Shown: positions 49,976 through 59,110, counted from the first letter of the stretch. The stretch is DNA of 64,000 nucleotides from VRUE01 sp963774405 (GCA_963774405.1 CAVZEV010000007.1:186001-250000); one strand, 5' to 3'. A program made the numbers and translations. Notes: generated from the sequence alone by a model not told the origin.

Positions 49976-52105
49976 GTGACCCGGATCGCCAACCTCACCT
50001 GGAGGCGCCCGAAGCTGGTCCTCGCCCTGGTCGGCGCCTTCGCTCTCTTCGCGATCGCGATCGGGCACAACGTCGAACGGCACCTCAAGGCGGCCGGTTT
50101 CACCGACCCGAGCTCGGAGAGTGAGCGGGCGACCGACCTGCTGCGCGAATCGCTCGGCTATGACCCCAACCCGGCGATCGTGCTCGTCGTCCGCGCCCCC
50201 GGCGGCGGCCCGCTCGACCCGCACAGCGCCGCGGTGCGCCGCGAGGTCGGCCGGCTCAGCAGTCAGGTCGCCAAGGTCCGCAACGTCGGTCGCGTGCTCG
50301 ACCCGCTGCGCAACCCCCGTGCCGGCGCCGAGCTGATCGCCCGCGACGGCAAATCGCTGGCGATCGCCGCCTACCTCTCGACCAACGACATCGAGGACGC
50401 CGGCGGGATCGCCGCCGAACGGGTCAAGGAACTCGCCGACGCCAGCCCGCTCGACGTCGCCGAGGGCGGCTTCGCCCAGGGCTTCAACGAGACCAACGAC
50501 CAGACCCGCAAGGACCTGACCACGGCTGAGCTGATCGCCTTCCCGGTGCTCGCCCTCTTCCTCCTCTTCGTCTTCCGCGGCGTCGTCGCCGCCGCGATCC
50601 CGCTGCTGATCGGCGGCGTCTCGATCGTCGGCACGCTGTTCGTGCTGCGGGTGATGGCGAGCTTCACCGACACCTCGCTGTTCGCGCTCAACATCGCCAC
50701 CGGCCTCAGCCTCGGCCTCGCGGTCGACTACGCGCTGCTGATGGTCTCGCGATATCGGGAGGAGATCGAGGCGGGCGGCGCCACGCGCGAGGCGCACCGG
50801 CGCACCGTGGTGACCGCCGGCCGCACCGCGCTCTTCTCCGGCTTCACCGTCGCCGCCGCGATGGCGGCGCTGATCTTCATGCCGCAGCGCTTCCTCTACT
50901 CGATGGCCGTCGCCGGGGCCTCGGTCGCGATCCTCTCCTCGCTGATCGCGATCCTCGTGGTGCCCTCGATGCTGCGGCTGCTGGGCACGCGGATCGACGC
51001 CCTCTCGATCCGTCGCGGCGCGGCCGTCTCGGACACCTCCGACGGCTGGTACCGACTTGCGCGCGGGGTGATGCGGCGCCCGCTCGCGGTCGCCCTCGGC
51101 AGCGGCGCCCTGCTCCTAGCCGCAGCGGCGCCGCTGCTCTGGACGACCCTGACCGGCCCGAGCGCCGAAGCCGTGCCGCCGGGACAGCCCTCCTACGACG
51201 CCTACCGCTACCTCGAAGCCCACTATCCGCGCGACGTCACCGAGGCGGTCACGGTGGCCGTCGACGGTGGCGCCACGAAGGCGCAGCTGGCCGGCTACGA
51301 GCGGCGGATCGAGGCCGTCGGCGACGTCGTCCGCGGCACCCCGTTCGCACCCGCCGGCAAGGACGTCGCCTACGCCAACTTCGCCCTCTCCCAACCGGCG
51401 CTCTCGAGCGCCTCCCAGGACGCGGTGCGCACGATCCGCGGCCTCGACCCCCCCGGCTCGGCCCGCGTCCTCGTCTCCGGCAACTCGGCCCGCTTCGTCG
51501 ACCAGAAGCAGAGCCTGCTCGAACACGCCCCGCTCGTCGTCGCGATCATCGCCCTCACCACCGTGGTCATCCTCTTCCTGCTCACCGGCTCGCTGCTGCT
51601 GCCGCTGAAGACGTTGCTGATGAACTCGCTGACGCTGGGCGCCACGCTCGGCATCCTCGTCCTCGGCTTCCAGGTCGGCTGGCTCGACGCCCCGCTCTCC
51701 TACCACGGCCCGGCCGCGATCGAGGTCACCAGCCTCGTCTTCCTCTTCGCCGTGATCTTCGGCCTCGCCACCGATTACGCGGTCTTGGTGATGGCGCGGA
51801 TCAAGGAGCGCCACGACCTCGGCGACTCCAACGAGGAGGCGGTCGCGATCGGCATCGGCAGGACCGGCCGCGTGATCACCGCCGCCGCGGTGGCGATCGC
51901 CCTCGTCTTCCTCGCCTTCGGCGTCAGCTCGGTCTTCTTCGTCAAGCAGATCGCGATCGGCATGGCCTTCGGCGTGATGATCGACGCGACGATCGTCCGC
52001 GCCCTGCTCGTCCCCTCGCTGATGCGCCTCTTCGGCAAGTGGAACTGGTGGGCCCCGCAACCCCTGCGCCGCATCTACCTGCGCCTCGGCATCTCCGAGG
52101 CCTAA
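49976..52105 (+). CDS. MmpL/RND-type lipid transporter
   Basis: A 709-residue inner-membrane protein starting at GTG. Two halves each have one leading helix, an extracytoplasmic loop and five clustered helices. GLSLGLAVDYALLMVSRYRE and GLATDYAVLVMARIKERHD are the paired proton-relay motifs of MmpL proteins (DY in helices 4 and 10). FTDPSSESERATDLLRE is the usual periplasmic start. Substrates of this class are lipids or hydrophobic compounds. The divergent HxlR/SCP2 regulator and the lipid operon downstream support a lipid substrate. Confidence 0.88.
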   Translation: MTRIANLTWRRPKLVLALVGAFALFAIAIGHNVERHLKAAGFTDPSSESERATDLLRESLGYDPNPAIVLVVRAPGGGPLDPHSAAVRREVGRLSSQVAKVRNVGRVLDPLRNPRAGAELIARDGKSLAIAAYLSTNDIEDAGGIAAERVKELADASPLDVAEGGFAQGFNETNDQTRKDLTTAELIAFPVLALFLLFVFRGVVAAAIPLLIGGVSIVGTLFVLRVMASFTDTSLFALNIATGLSLGLAVDYALLMVSRYREEIEAGGATREAHRRTVVTAGRTALFSGFTVAAAMAALIFMPQRFLYSMAVAGASVAILSSLIAILVVPSMLRLLGTRIDALSIRRGAAVSDTSDGWYRLARGVMRRPLAVALGSGALLLAAAAPLLWTTLTGPSAEAVPPGQPSYDAYRYLEAHYPRDVTEAVTVAVDGGATKAQLAGYERRIEAVGDVVRGTPFAPAGKDVAYANFALSQPALSSASQDAVRTIRGLDPPGSARVLVSGNSARFVDQKQSLLEHAPLVVAIIALTTVVILFLLTGSLLLPLKTLLMNSLTLGATLGILVLGFQVGWLDAPLSYHGPAAIEVTSLVFLFAVIFGLATDYAVLVMARIKERHDLGDSNEEAVAIGIGRTGRVITAAAVAIALVFLAFGVSSVFFVKQIAIGMAFGVMIDATIVRALLVPSLMRLFGKWNWWAPQPLRRIYLRLGISEA

Positions 52106-52130
52106 AACCAAAAAGCCACCCCCTCCCCCG

Positions 52131-52177
52131 TTCCGGTGCGCCTTATCCCCGCATATCAGGGATAAGGCGCACCGGAA
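52131..52177. repeat. Palindromic repeat, copy 2 (19-bp perfect stem)
   Basis: Arms 52131-52149 and 52159-52177 are perfect complements beginning TTCCGGTGCGCC, with a 9-base loop CGCATATCA. It is the same family as 12750-12794, with compensated stem changes. It lies 25 bases after the mmpL stop and 75 bases before tetR, so it may also serve as the mmpL terminator. Confidence 0.82.
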
Positions 52178-52211
52178 GCTCGGGGGGCCGGATCGCGTGA
52201 GGTGGATCACA

Positions 52212-52241
52212 TTACGCGTGTATAAATTTATATCCGGGTAA
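52212..52241. promoter_or_regulatory. Probable TetR operator
   Basis: TATAAATTTATA (a perfect 12-base palindrome) is flanked at equal distance (5 bases) by TTAC on the left and GTAA on the right, giving a 30-base symmetric site. It ends 11 bases before the tetR ATG in an AT-rich patch that also looks like the promoter. Autoregulation of the TetR-led operon is the natural reading. Confidence 0.65.
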
Positions 52242-52252
52242 CGTATGCACGG

Positions 52253-52912
52253 ATGGCTGTCACGCCGACACGGTCCCGGCTCTCCAAGGCCGACCGGATG
52301 GAGCAGGCGCTTGCCGCCGCCCACACGCTCTTCGCCGAGCGCGGCTTTGCCGCGGTGACGATGGATGAGGTCGCAGCCGAAGTCGGCGTCACCAAGCCGC
52401 TGCTCTACAACTACTTCGGCAACAAGGAGCAGCTCTACATCGCCTGCATGAAGCGCTCCGGCGACGCCCTGGTGACGATGATCCTGGAGACCGTCGGCGA
52501 CGCCGGCAGCCCCAGCGAGGCGCTCAACGACGGGCTGCGCGCCTTCTTTGCCTTCCTCGATGCCGACCGCGCCGCCTGGGCGGTGCTCTTCGACGAGACC
52601 CTGCCCCACAGCGGCGAGCTAGCCGACCGGGTCGCCTCCTACCGCGGCCGCCTGATCGAGCTGGTCTCCGGCTCCCTGTTGGCGCAGCTGCCGGCCAAGC
52701 GCCGAACCGCGGCACGGATCGAAGTCGAGGCCCTCTCCACCGCCCTGCTCGGCGCCGCCGAGGCGCTGGCGCGCTGGTGGCTGCGCACCGAAGCGACCAC
52801 CGCCGCTGAGGCGGCCGAGCTCTTGATCGCAACCGTCGAGCCGGGCCTGCGCCTGCGCTCCACCCCATCTGCCAAGTCCTCACGACCGAAACCGAAAGGT
52901 GAAAGCAGTTGA
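52253..52912 (+). CDS. TetR-family regulator of the lipid operon
   Basis: A 219-residue protein. The N-terminal HTH (residues 18-62) reads EQALAAAHTLFAERGFAAVT, then VAAEVGVTKPLLYNYFGNKE. The C-terminal ligand domain is helical and diverged. It leads a set of fatty-acid genes with overlapping codons, which suggests that an acyl-CoA-type ligand lifts repression. Its stop overlaps the TTG start of the thiolase gene. Confidence 0.85.
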   Translation: MAVTPTRSRLSKADRMEQALAAAHTLFAERGFAAVTMDEVAAEVGVTKPLLYNYFGNKEQLYIACMKRSGDALVTMILETVGDAGSPSEALNDGLRAFFAFLDADRAAWAVLFDETLPHSGELADRVASYRGRLIELVSGSLLAQLPAKRRTAARIEVEALSTALLGAAEALARWWLRTEATTAAEAAELLIATVEPGLRLRSTPSAKSSRPKPKGESS

Positions 52913-54201
52913 CCGCTAAACCACGTCGCGTCGCCGTTGTCGGCGGCAACCGGATTCCCTTCGCGCGCTCCAACTCCGTCTACTCGCGGGCGTCGAACCA
53001 GGACATGCTCACCGCCGCCCTCGACGGGCTCGTCTCGCGCTACTCGCTCGAGGGCGAGGCGCTCGGCGAGGTCGCCGGCGGCGCCGTGCTCAAGCACTCG
53101 CGCGACCGCGACCTCACCCGCGAGAGCGTGCTCGGCACCCGCCTCGCCGCCGAGACGCCCGCCTACGACGTGCAGCAGGCCTGCGGCACCGGGCTAGAGA
53201 CGACGATCCTCGTCGCCAACAAGATCGCCCTCGGCCAGATCGACGCCGGCATCGCCTGCGGCGCCGACACCACCTCCGACGCGCCGATCGGCCTCAACGA
53301 GGGCCTGCGCGAAGTCCTGCTCGACGCCAACCGCGAGAAGTCGACCTTCGGCCGAGTCAAGCAGCTGACCCGGGTGCGGCCCAGCCACGTCGTGCCGGCG
53401 ATCCCCCGCAACGAGGAGCCGCGCACCGGCCTCTCGATGGGCGAGCACTGCGCGATCATGGCGGCCGAGTGGGAAGTGGGACGCGAGGACCAGGACGAGC
53501 TCGCGGTCAACAGCCACCACCACCTCGCCGCGGCCTATGAGCGCGGCTTCATGGACGACCTGGTCAGCCCCTACCTCGGGTTGGAGCGCGACCAGAACCT
53601 GCGTCCCGACTCCTCGCCCGAGAAGCTGGCCAAGCTCGGCCCGGTCTTCGGCGGCCCCGAGGGGACGATGACCGCCGCCAACTCGACCCCGCTCTCCGAC
53701 GGCGCCTCGGCGGTGCTGCTGGCGAGCGAGGAGTGGGCGAAGGAGCGCGACCTGCCGGTGCTTGCCTACTTCGTCGACGGCCAGACCGCCGCGGTCGACC
53801 ACGTGCACAAGCGCGAGGGCCTGCTCATGGCGCCGGCTTACGCGATGCCGCGCATGCTCGACCGCATCGGCACCGGGCTCGGCGATTTCGACTTCTACGA
53901 GATCCACGAGGCCTTCGCCGCCCAGGTGCTCTGCACGCTCAAGGCCTGGGAGGACCCGGCCTTCTGTCGCGACCGCCTCGGCCGGGAGGAGCCGCTCGGC
54001 TCGATCGAGTGCGAGCGGCTCAACGTCAACGGCGGCTCGCTTGCCGCCGGCCACCCCTTTGCCGCGACCGGCGGGCGGATCGTCGCCGGCCTCGCCAAGG
54101 CCCTGCATGAGCGGGGCTCGGGCCGCGGCCTGATCAGCATCTGCGCGGCCGCCGGCCAGGGCGTCGTCGCCGCGCTCGAAGCCCCAGGAGGAAGCAAGTG
54201 A
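52909..54201 (+). CDS. Acetyl-CoA acyltransferase (thiolase, FadA2/FadI-like)
   Basis: A 430-residue thiolase. AYDVQQACGTGLETTILVAN contains the acyl-accepting Cys (about residue 90). NSTPLSDGASAVLLASEEWA, FYEIHEAFAAQVL and NVNGGSLAAGHPFAATGGR supply the two active-site His regions, and ISICAAAGQGVVAALE the second Cys. It cleaves or forms 3-ketoacyl-CoA. The TTG start overlaps the tetR stop and follows AAAGGTG. It occupies the position of fadA2 (Rv0243) in the mycobacterial operon of the same composition. Confidence 0.9.
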   Translation: MTAKPRRVAVVGGNRIPFARSNSVYSRASNQDMLTAALDGLVSRYSLEGEALGEVAGGAVLKHSRDRDLTRESVLGTRLAAETPAYDVQQACGTGLETTILVANKIALGQIDAGIACGADTTSDAPIGLNEGLREVLLDANREKSTFGRVKQLTRVRPSHVVPAIPRNEEPRTGLSMGEHCAIMAAEWEVGREDQDELAVNSHHHLAAAYERGFMDDLVSPYLGLERDQNLRPDSSPEKLAKLGPVFGGPEGTMTAANSTPLSDGASAVLLASEEWAKERDLPVLAYFVDGQTAAVDHVHKREGLLMAPAYAMPRMLDRIGTGLGDFDFYEIHEAFAAQVLCTLKAWEDPAFCRDRLGREEPLGSIECERLNVNGGSLAAGHPFAATGGRIVAGLAKALHERGSGRGLISICAAAGQGVVAALEAPGGSK

Positions 54202-54203
54202 GT

Positions 54204-54255
54204 GTTCAAATCGACACGGTGACTTCCGGTCGTTCGAATCCGTGGCGATTTGAAC
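54204..54255 (+). promoter_or_regulatory. Long hairpin between thiolase and fabG4-like genes
   Basis: GTTCAAATCG pairs with CGATTTGAAC, and inside them CACGG pairs with CCGTG. The result is a 16-position stem with a single A/G mismatch. It starts 2 bases after the thiolase stop and ends 19 bases before the next ATG. It may tune the relative expression of the two genes. No T-run follows. Confidence 0.5.
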
Positions 54256-54274
54256 GCGAAACCGGAGGCGTGAG

Positions 54275-55597
54275 ATGAGCGATCTCTACACACAGGTAGT
54301 CAACTCGCCCCCGGGCCGGATGATCGCCGGCCGGGTCGGCCTGCCCCAGCCGACACAGCTGGAGCGCTATGAGCCCGGCGCTCCCGTCATCGCCGGGGCC
54401 GTGCTCAGCGGCGGCGCCCCGCGCGGCCGCCTCGGCAAACGGGTCGAGCAGGTGCTGGGCGACATCGGAGCCGGCAAACCCGAGACCACCGAGGCACGGG
54501 TCAAGGCGCTGGTCTTCGACGCCACCGGCATCGCCGACTCGACCGAGCTGGTCGAGCTGCAGCGCTTCTTCCACCCCAACGTGAGGCGAGTGCAGCGCTC
54601 CGGCCGCGTCGTGGTGCTCGGCACGCCGCCGGCCGGCCTGCCGGCGCGGGCGGCGACCGCGCAGCGGGCGCTTGAGGGGTTCACGCGCTCGCTGGCCAAG
54701 GAGATCGGCCGCGGCATCGCCGTGCAGCTCGTCTACGTCGCCGAGGGCGCCGAGGAGGAGATCGACTCCACCCTGCGCTTCCTGCTCTCCCCCCGCTCCG
54801 CCTACGTCTCCGGCCAGGTGATCGAGGTGGGCAAGGCGGTGACGAAGACGCCCGAGATCGACTGGGAGCGCCCGCTCGCGGGCAAGCTGGCGCTGGTCAC
54901 CGGCGCCTCGCGCGGGATCGGCGAGGCGATCGCCGAGACCCTGCACCGCGACGGCGCCGGGCTCGTCCTTCTCGACGTGCCCGCACTCTCCGCCGACCTG
55001 GCCGCGGTCGCCGGGCGGCTCGGCGCCGCGACGATCGAGCTCGACATCACCGAGCCCGACGCGCCGCTGCAGATCGCCGCGGCGATCCCCGACGGCGTCG
55101 ACGTCGTCGTCCACAACGCCGGCGTCACCCGCGACCGCACGATCGCCAAGATGCCGGAGGACCGCTGGAGCTCGCTGATGGAGATCAACCTCTCCAGCGA
55201 GGAGCGGATCAACGACGAGCTGCTCGCCAAGGACCTGCTGCGGCCCAACGGGCGCATCGTCTGCGTCTCCTCGATGAGCGGCATCGCCGGCAACTCCGGC
55301 CAGACCAACTACGCCACCTCGAAGGCCGGCGTGATCGGCATAGTCGAAGCGCTGGCGCCCGAGCTGGCCAAGCGCAAGGCGACGATCAACGCGGTCGCGC
55401 CCGGCTTCATCGAGACCCAGATGACCGGAGCGATGCCGATCGCGATCCGCGAAGCCGGGCGACGGATGAACAGCATGTCGCAGGGAGGCCTGCCGGTTGA
55501 CGTCGCCGAGACGATCGCCTGGTTCGCCGGCCCGGCCTCGACCGGCGTCAACGGCAACACGGTCCGCGTCTGCGGCCAGAGCCTGCTGGGGGCCTGA
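54275..55597 (+). CDS. fabG4: High-molecular-weight 3-oxoacyl reductase (FabG4 type)
   Basis: A 440-residue short-chain dehydrogenase with an extra N-terminal Rossmann-like domain (residues 1-205), like M. tuberculosis FabG4 (Rv0242c). The catalytic half has LALVTGASRGIGEAIAETLH (cofactor loop), VVHNAGVTRDRTIAKM, CVSSMSGIAGNSGQTNYATS and the YxxxK in YATSKAGVIG. It reduces 3-oxoacyl-CoA or 3-oxoacyl-ACP. Beside a thiolase and a hydratase it can run elongation or degradation of fatty acyl-CoA. TGATG couples it to the hydratase gene. Confidence 0.88.
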   Translation: MSDLYTQVVNSPPGRMIAGRVGLPQPTQLERYEPGAPVIAGAVLSGGAPRGRLGKRVEQVLGDIGAGKPETTEARVKALVFDATGIADSTELVELQRFFHPNVRRVQRSGRVVVLGTPPAGLPARAATAQRALEGFTRSLAKEIGRGIAVQLVYVAEGAEEEIDSTLRFLLSPRSAYVSGQVIEVGKAVTKTPEIDWERPLAGKLALVTGASRGIGEAIAETLHRDGAGLVLLDVPALSADLAAVAGRLGAATIELDITEPDAPLQIAAAIPDGVDVVVHNAGVTRDRTIAKMPEDRWSSLMEINLSSEERINDELLAKDLLRPNGRIVCVSSMSGIAGNSGQTNYATSKAGVIGIVEALAPELAKRKATINAVAPGFIETQMTGAMPIAIREAGRRMNSMSQGGLPVDVAETIAWFAGPASTGVNGNTVRVCGQSLLGA

Positions 55598-56520
55598 TGA
55601 GCGCCCGCACCCTGGAGAGCTCGCCCAGCATCCTGCCGCTCTACGCGCGGGCCGCGGCGCCGATGGTCCCGGGCGCCTCGCTGCTGCCCTTCATCCCGGG
55701 CGGCGGCAAGGAGATCCCCGAGATCGAGCTGACCCTGCCGGGCGTCCGCGCCGGCTCCGAGCAGGTCGCCGCCTACGCCCGCGTCTGCGGCTTCACCCTG
55801 CGCGACCACCTGCCGCCGACCTACCCGCACGTGCTGGCCTTCCCGCTGCACATGGCGGTGATGGCCGAAGGCAGCTTCCCCTTCGGCGCCGTCGGCCTCG
55901 TCCACGTCGAGAACCGGATCGTCCAGCAGCGGCGCATCGGCCTCCACGAGGAGCTGACGATCAAGGTCAAGCCGACCAAGCTGACCCCCCACCCCAAGGG
56001 CAAGACCTTCTCACTGGTGACGAAGGTAAAGGCAGGACACCGAATCGCCTGGGAGAGCACCAGCACCATGCTCCGCCGCACCAAACAGCCCGCCGACGGG
56101 ACGAAACCCGGACATATCGACACGGTTTCGGCCCATCGGCCCCTGGGGGATGAGGCGGCTGGGGCTACTTGGAAGCTCGGTGGGGACTTGGGGCGGCGCT
56201 ACGCGGCGGTGTCCGGCGATCGCAACCCGATTCACATGCACGCCTGGACGGCGAAGCCGCTCGGGTTTCCGCGGGCGATTGCGCACGGGATGTGGACCAA
56301 GGCGCGCTGCTTGGCGGCGATCGAGAGTCGCCTCCCCGACGCCTTTCAGGTCGATGTGCGCTTCCGCAAGCCGATCCTGCTGCCCGGCCGGGTCGAGTTC
56401 GCCAGTACTTCGCAGGGAGACGAGATCGCATTCGCGGTGCGCGACGCCAAGCGCGGCACGCCGCACCTCGACGGCTCGGTGAAGCCGCTCGAGGCCAAAC
56501 CCAAGAACGGGAGGAAGTAG
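55597..56520 (+). CDS. htdX: (R)-3-hydroxyacyl-CoA dehydratase, HtdX-like
   Basis: A 307-residue double hot-dog protein. The C-terminal MaoC half has YAAVSGDRNPIHMHAWTAKP (hydratase 2 motif with Asp/His), followed by GFPRAIAHGMWTKARCLAAI. The N-terminal half (LRDHLPPTYPHVLAFPLHMA) has a degenerate fold. It is the counterpart of Rv0241c beside fabG4. It hydrates or dehydrates medium- to long-chain acyl-CoA. Start and stop spacing shows translational coupling with fabG4. Confidence 0.87.
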   Translation: MSARTLESSPSILPLYARAAAPMVPGASLLPFIPGGGKEIPEIELTLPGVRAGSEQVAAYARVCGFTLRDHLPPTYPHVLAFPLHMAVMAEGSFPFGAVGLVHVENRIVQQRRIGLHEELTIKVKPTKLTPHPKGKTFSLVTKVKAGHRIAWESTSTMLRRTKQPADGTKPGHIDTVSAHRPLGDEAAGATWKLGGDLGRRYAAVSGDRNPIHMHAWTAKPLGFPRAIAHGMWTKARCLAAIESRLPDAFQVDVRFRKPILLPGRVEFASTSQGDEIAFAVRDAKRGTPHLDGSVKPLEAKPKNGRK

Positions 56521-56522
56521 CA

Positions 56523-57860
56523 ATGCCCACCGCAACAGAGGACAAGGGAGTGGCCGAGCGCAGCATGGGCCTCGGCCTGCGCTGGCTCAACAAGCTCGCC
56601 GGCTCGGACCTGCTCGACCGCATCCGCATCCGCAAGCAGATCGAGCGGGCGCTCTTCACCGGCACCAAGAACGGCTTCCGCTCGGCGACCGCCGCCGGGC
56701 GCACCTTCAAGGCCGCCCAGAGCCTGACCGGCCCGGCGCGACAGAAGCCGAGCAAGCCGCGGGCGCTCTTCGACATCAGCCCCGACGACGAGCAGCAGAT
56801 GCTGCAGGAAGGCGTGCGCGACTTCGCCGAGGCGAAGGTGCGGCCGGTCGCCAAGCAGGCCGACTTCGACCGCTCGACCCCGGCCGAGGTGCTCTCCCAG
56901 GCCAACGAGCTCGGCGTCAACATGCTCGGCGTCCCCGAGGAGCTCGGCGGCGTCATGCATGAGCAGGCCGCGGTGACCAGCGTCCTGATCGGCGAGGCCT
57001 TCGCCCACGGCGACATGGGCATCGCCTACGCGGCGCTCGCTCCCGGTGCGGTCGCCACCGCGATCGGCCACTGGGGCACGCCCGAGCAGGAGGCGACCTA
57101 CCTGCCCGCCTTCACCGGCGAGGACACGCCGGCGGCGGCGCTCGCAATCCTTGAGCCACGGCCGCTGTTCGACCCGCTGAAGCTGGAGACGACGGCGTCC
57201 AAGAAGGGCGAGGACTGGGTGCTGAGCGGCACCAAGTCGCTGCTCGCCCGGCCCGCCGAGTGCGAGCTCTTCCTCGTCGCCGCCGAGGCCGAGGGCATCG
57301 GCCCGGCGCTCTTCGTGATCGAGTCGGGCACCGCCGGCCTCACCGTCGAGGAGGAGCCGGCGATGGGGCTGCGCCCCGCCGCAACCGGTCGCCTGCTGCT
57401 CGAGGACGTCAAGCTGCCCGCCGATGCCCTGCTCGGCGAGGGCAAGCGCGAGGACTACGTCGAGTGCGTGCAGCGGGCCCGGCTCGCCTGGTGCGCGCTG
57501 GCGGTCGGCACGGCGCAGGCCACGCTCGACTACGTCAAGCAGTACGTCAACGAGCGCACCGCCTTCGGCGAACCGATCTCCAACCGCCAGAGCGTCGCCT
57601 TCGGAGTCTCCGACATCGGCATCGAGAGCGAAGGCATGCGGCTCGCCACCTACCGCGCCGCCGGCCGCGCCGACCAGGGCAAGGATTTCGCCCGCGAGAC
57701 GGCGATGGCCCGCCGGCTCTGCGCCCAGAAGGGGATGCAGATCGGCTCCGAAGGGGTGCAGCTGCTGGGAGGCCACGGCTTCGTCAAGGAGCACCCGGTC
57801 GAGCGCTGGTACCGCGACCTCCGTGCAGCGGGCGTGATGGAGGGCGCCCTGCTCGTCTAG
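56523..57860 (+). CDS. Acyl-CoA dehydrogenase-like protein with altered C-terminus
   Basis: A 445-residue protein with an N-terminal extension of about 80 residues (LFDISPDDEQQMLQEGVRDF starts the core). ILEPRPLFDPLKLET lies where typical enzymes have the E-x-GSD loop, so that motif is changed. FGEPISNRQSVAFGVSDIGI and LLGGHGFVKEHPVERWYRDL are normal. The chain ends AAGVMEGALLV, lacking the usual EGTxxIQ tail. It may be a catalytically weak or structural subunit paired with the next gene. It starts 2 bases after the hydratase stop. Confidence 0.82.
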   Translation: MPTATEDKGVAERSMGLGLRWLNKLAGSDLLDRIRIRKQIERALFTGTKNGFRSATAAGRTFKAAQSLTGPARQKPSKPRALFDISPDDEQQMLQEGVRDFAEAKVRPVAKQADFDRSTPAEVLSQANELGVNMLGVPEELGGVMHEQAAVTSVLIGEAFAHGDMGIAYAALAPGAVATAIGHWGTPEQEATYLPAFTGEDTPAAALAILEPRPLFDPLKLETTASKKGEDWVLSGTKSLLARPAECELFLVAAEAEGIGPALFVIESGTAGLTVEEEPAMGLRPAATGRLLLEDVKLPADALLGEGKREDYVECVQRARLAWCALAVGTAQATLDYVKQYVNERTAFGEPISNRQSVAFGVSDIGIESEGMRLATYRAAGRADQGKDFARETAMARRLCAQKGMQIGSEGVQLLGGHGFVKEHPVERWYRDLRAAGVMEGALLV

Positions 57861-57889
57861 CGCCAAGCGCTGAGAGCTGAAAGGAAGCC

Positions 57890-59110
57890 ATGATCAATCT
57901 CGAGATACCAAAGAAGTTCAAGCCCCTCGCCCAGCAGGCGAACCAGGTCGCGACCGAGGTCTTCCGACCGATCTCGCGCAAGTACGACGAGGCGGAGCAC
58001 TCCTACCCCAAGGAGCTCGACATGCTCGCCTCGCTGATCGACGGCATGAACGAGGGCTCCGACATCGGCGGTGCCGGTGCGGCCGGGGTGCGCCGCGAGT
58101 CAAACGGCGACGCCGAAGCGGGCAACCGCAACGGCTCCAACCTCTCCACCGTGCTCGGCATCATCGAGCTCTGCTGGGGCGACGTCGGCCTGCTGCTCTC
58201 GATGCCCCGCCAGGGCCTCGGCAACTCGGCGATCGCCTCGGTGGCGAGCGACGAGCAGCTCGAGCGCTACGGCGGCAAGTGGGCGGCGATGGCGATCACC
58301 GAGCCCGAGGCGGGCTCCGACTCGGCCTCGATCCGCACCACGGCCGACCTCGACGGCGACGAGTACGTGCTCAACGGCGAGAAGATCTTCGTCACCTCGG
58401 GCGACCGCGCCGACCTGATCGTGGTCTGGGCGACGCTCGACCGCAAAGTCGGGCGGGCGGCGATCCGCTCCTTCATCGTCGAGCGCGACAACCCGGGCCT
58501 GAAACTGGACCGGCTCGAGCACAAGCTCGGCATCCGCGCCTCGGACACCGCCAACTTCACGCTGCAGGACTGCCGGGTGCCGAAGGAGGCGCTGCTCGGC
58601 GACCCGGAGGTCAAGTCCGACCCCAAGCAGGGCTTCGGCGGCGCGATGCAGACCTTCGACAACACGCGGCCGCTGGTCGCCGCGATGGCGGTCGGCGTCG
58701 CCCGCGCCTCGCTCGAGGAGACGCGCAAGCGACTCGAAGAGGCGGGCGTCGAGATCGACTACGACACCCCGGCTCTCTCCCAGTCCGCGGCGGCGGCCCG
58801 CTACCTCGAGATGGAGTCCGACTACGAGGCGGCGCACCTGCTCACCCTGCAGGCGGCCTGGATGGCCGACAACGGCAAGCCGAACTCGCTGCAGGCATCG
58901 ATGGCGAAGGCCAAGGCGGGGCGCACCTGCGTCGACGTGGCGCTTGGCTGCGTCGAGCTGTGCGGGTCCGTTGGCTATGGCGAGAACGAGTTGCTCGAGA
59001 AGTGGGCCAGGGACGCGAAGATTCTCGACATCTTCGAGGGGACGCAGCAGATTCAGCTGCTGATCGTGGCTCGGCAGTTGCTGGGTAAGTCCTCGAGTGA
59101 ATTGAGGTAA
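57890..59110 (+). CDS. Acyl-CoA dehydrogenase
   Basis: A 406-residue complete acyl-CoA dehydrogenase. MAITEPEAGSDSASIRTTAD is the substrate/FAD loop and FVTSGDRADLIVVWATLD follows. ELCGSVGYGENELLEKWARD and ILDIFEGTQQIQLLIVARQL carry the catalytic Glu of the EGT motif. It begins 29 bases after the previous gene, with AGGAAG before its ATG. Together they could form a heteromeric dehydrogenase like paired mycobacterial FadE proteins. The stop codon lies within the left arm of a 27-bp palindrome. Confidence 0.88.
   Translation: MINLEIPKKFKPLAQQANQVATEVFRPISRKYDEAEHSYPKELDMLASLIDGMNEGSDIGGAGAAGVRRESNGDAEAGNRNGSNLSTVLGIIELCWGDVGLLLSMPRQGLGNSAIASVASDEQLERYGGKWAAMAITEPEAGSDSASIRTTADLDGDEYVLNGEKIFVTSGDRADLIVVWATLDRKVGRAAIRSFIVERDNPGLKLDRLEHKLGIRASDTANFTLQDCRVPKEALLGDPEVKSDPKQGFGGAMQTFDNTRPLVAAMAVGVARASLEETRKRLEEAGVEIDYDTPALSQSAAAARYLEMESDYEAAHLLTLQAAWMADNGKPNSLQASMAKAKAGRTCVDVALGCVELCGSVGYGENELLEKWARDAKILDIFEGTQQIQLLIVARQLLGKSSSELR

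Noticed and set aside
54228..54245. GTTCGAATCC, which resembles a tRNA T-loop
   Set aside because: The flanking bases do not form a T-stem, and no acceptor, D or anticodon arm can be drawn. It lies inside a hairpin between two coupled genes.
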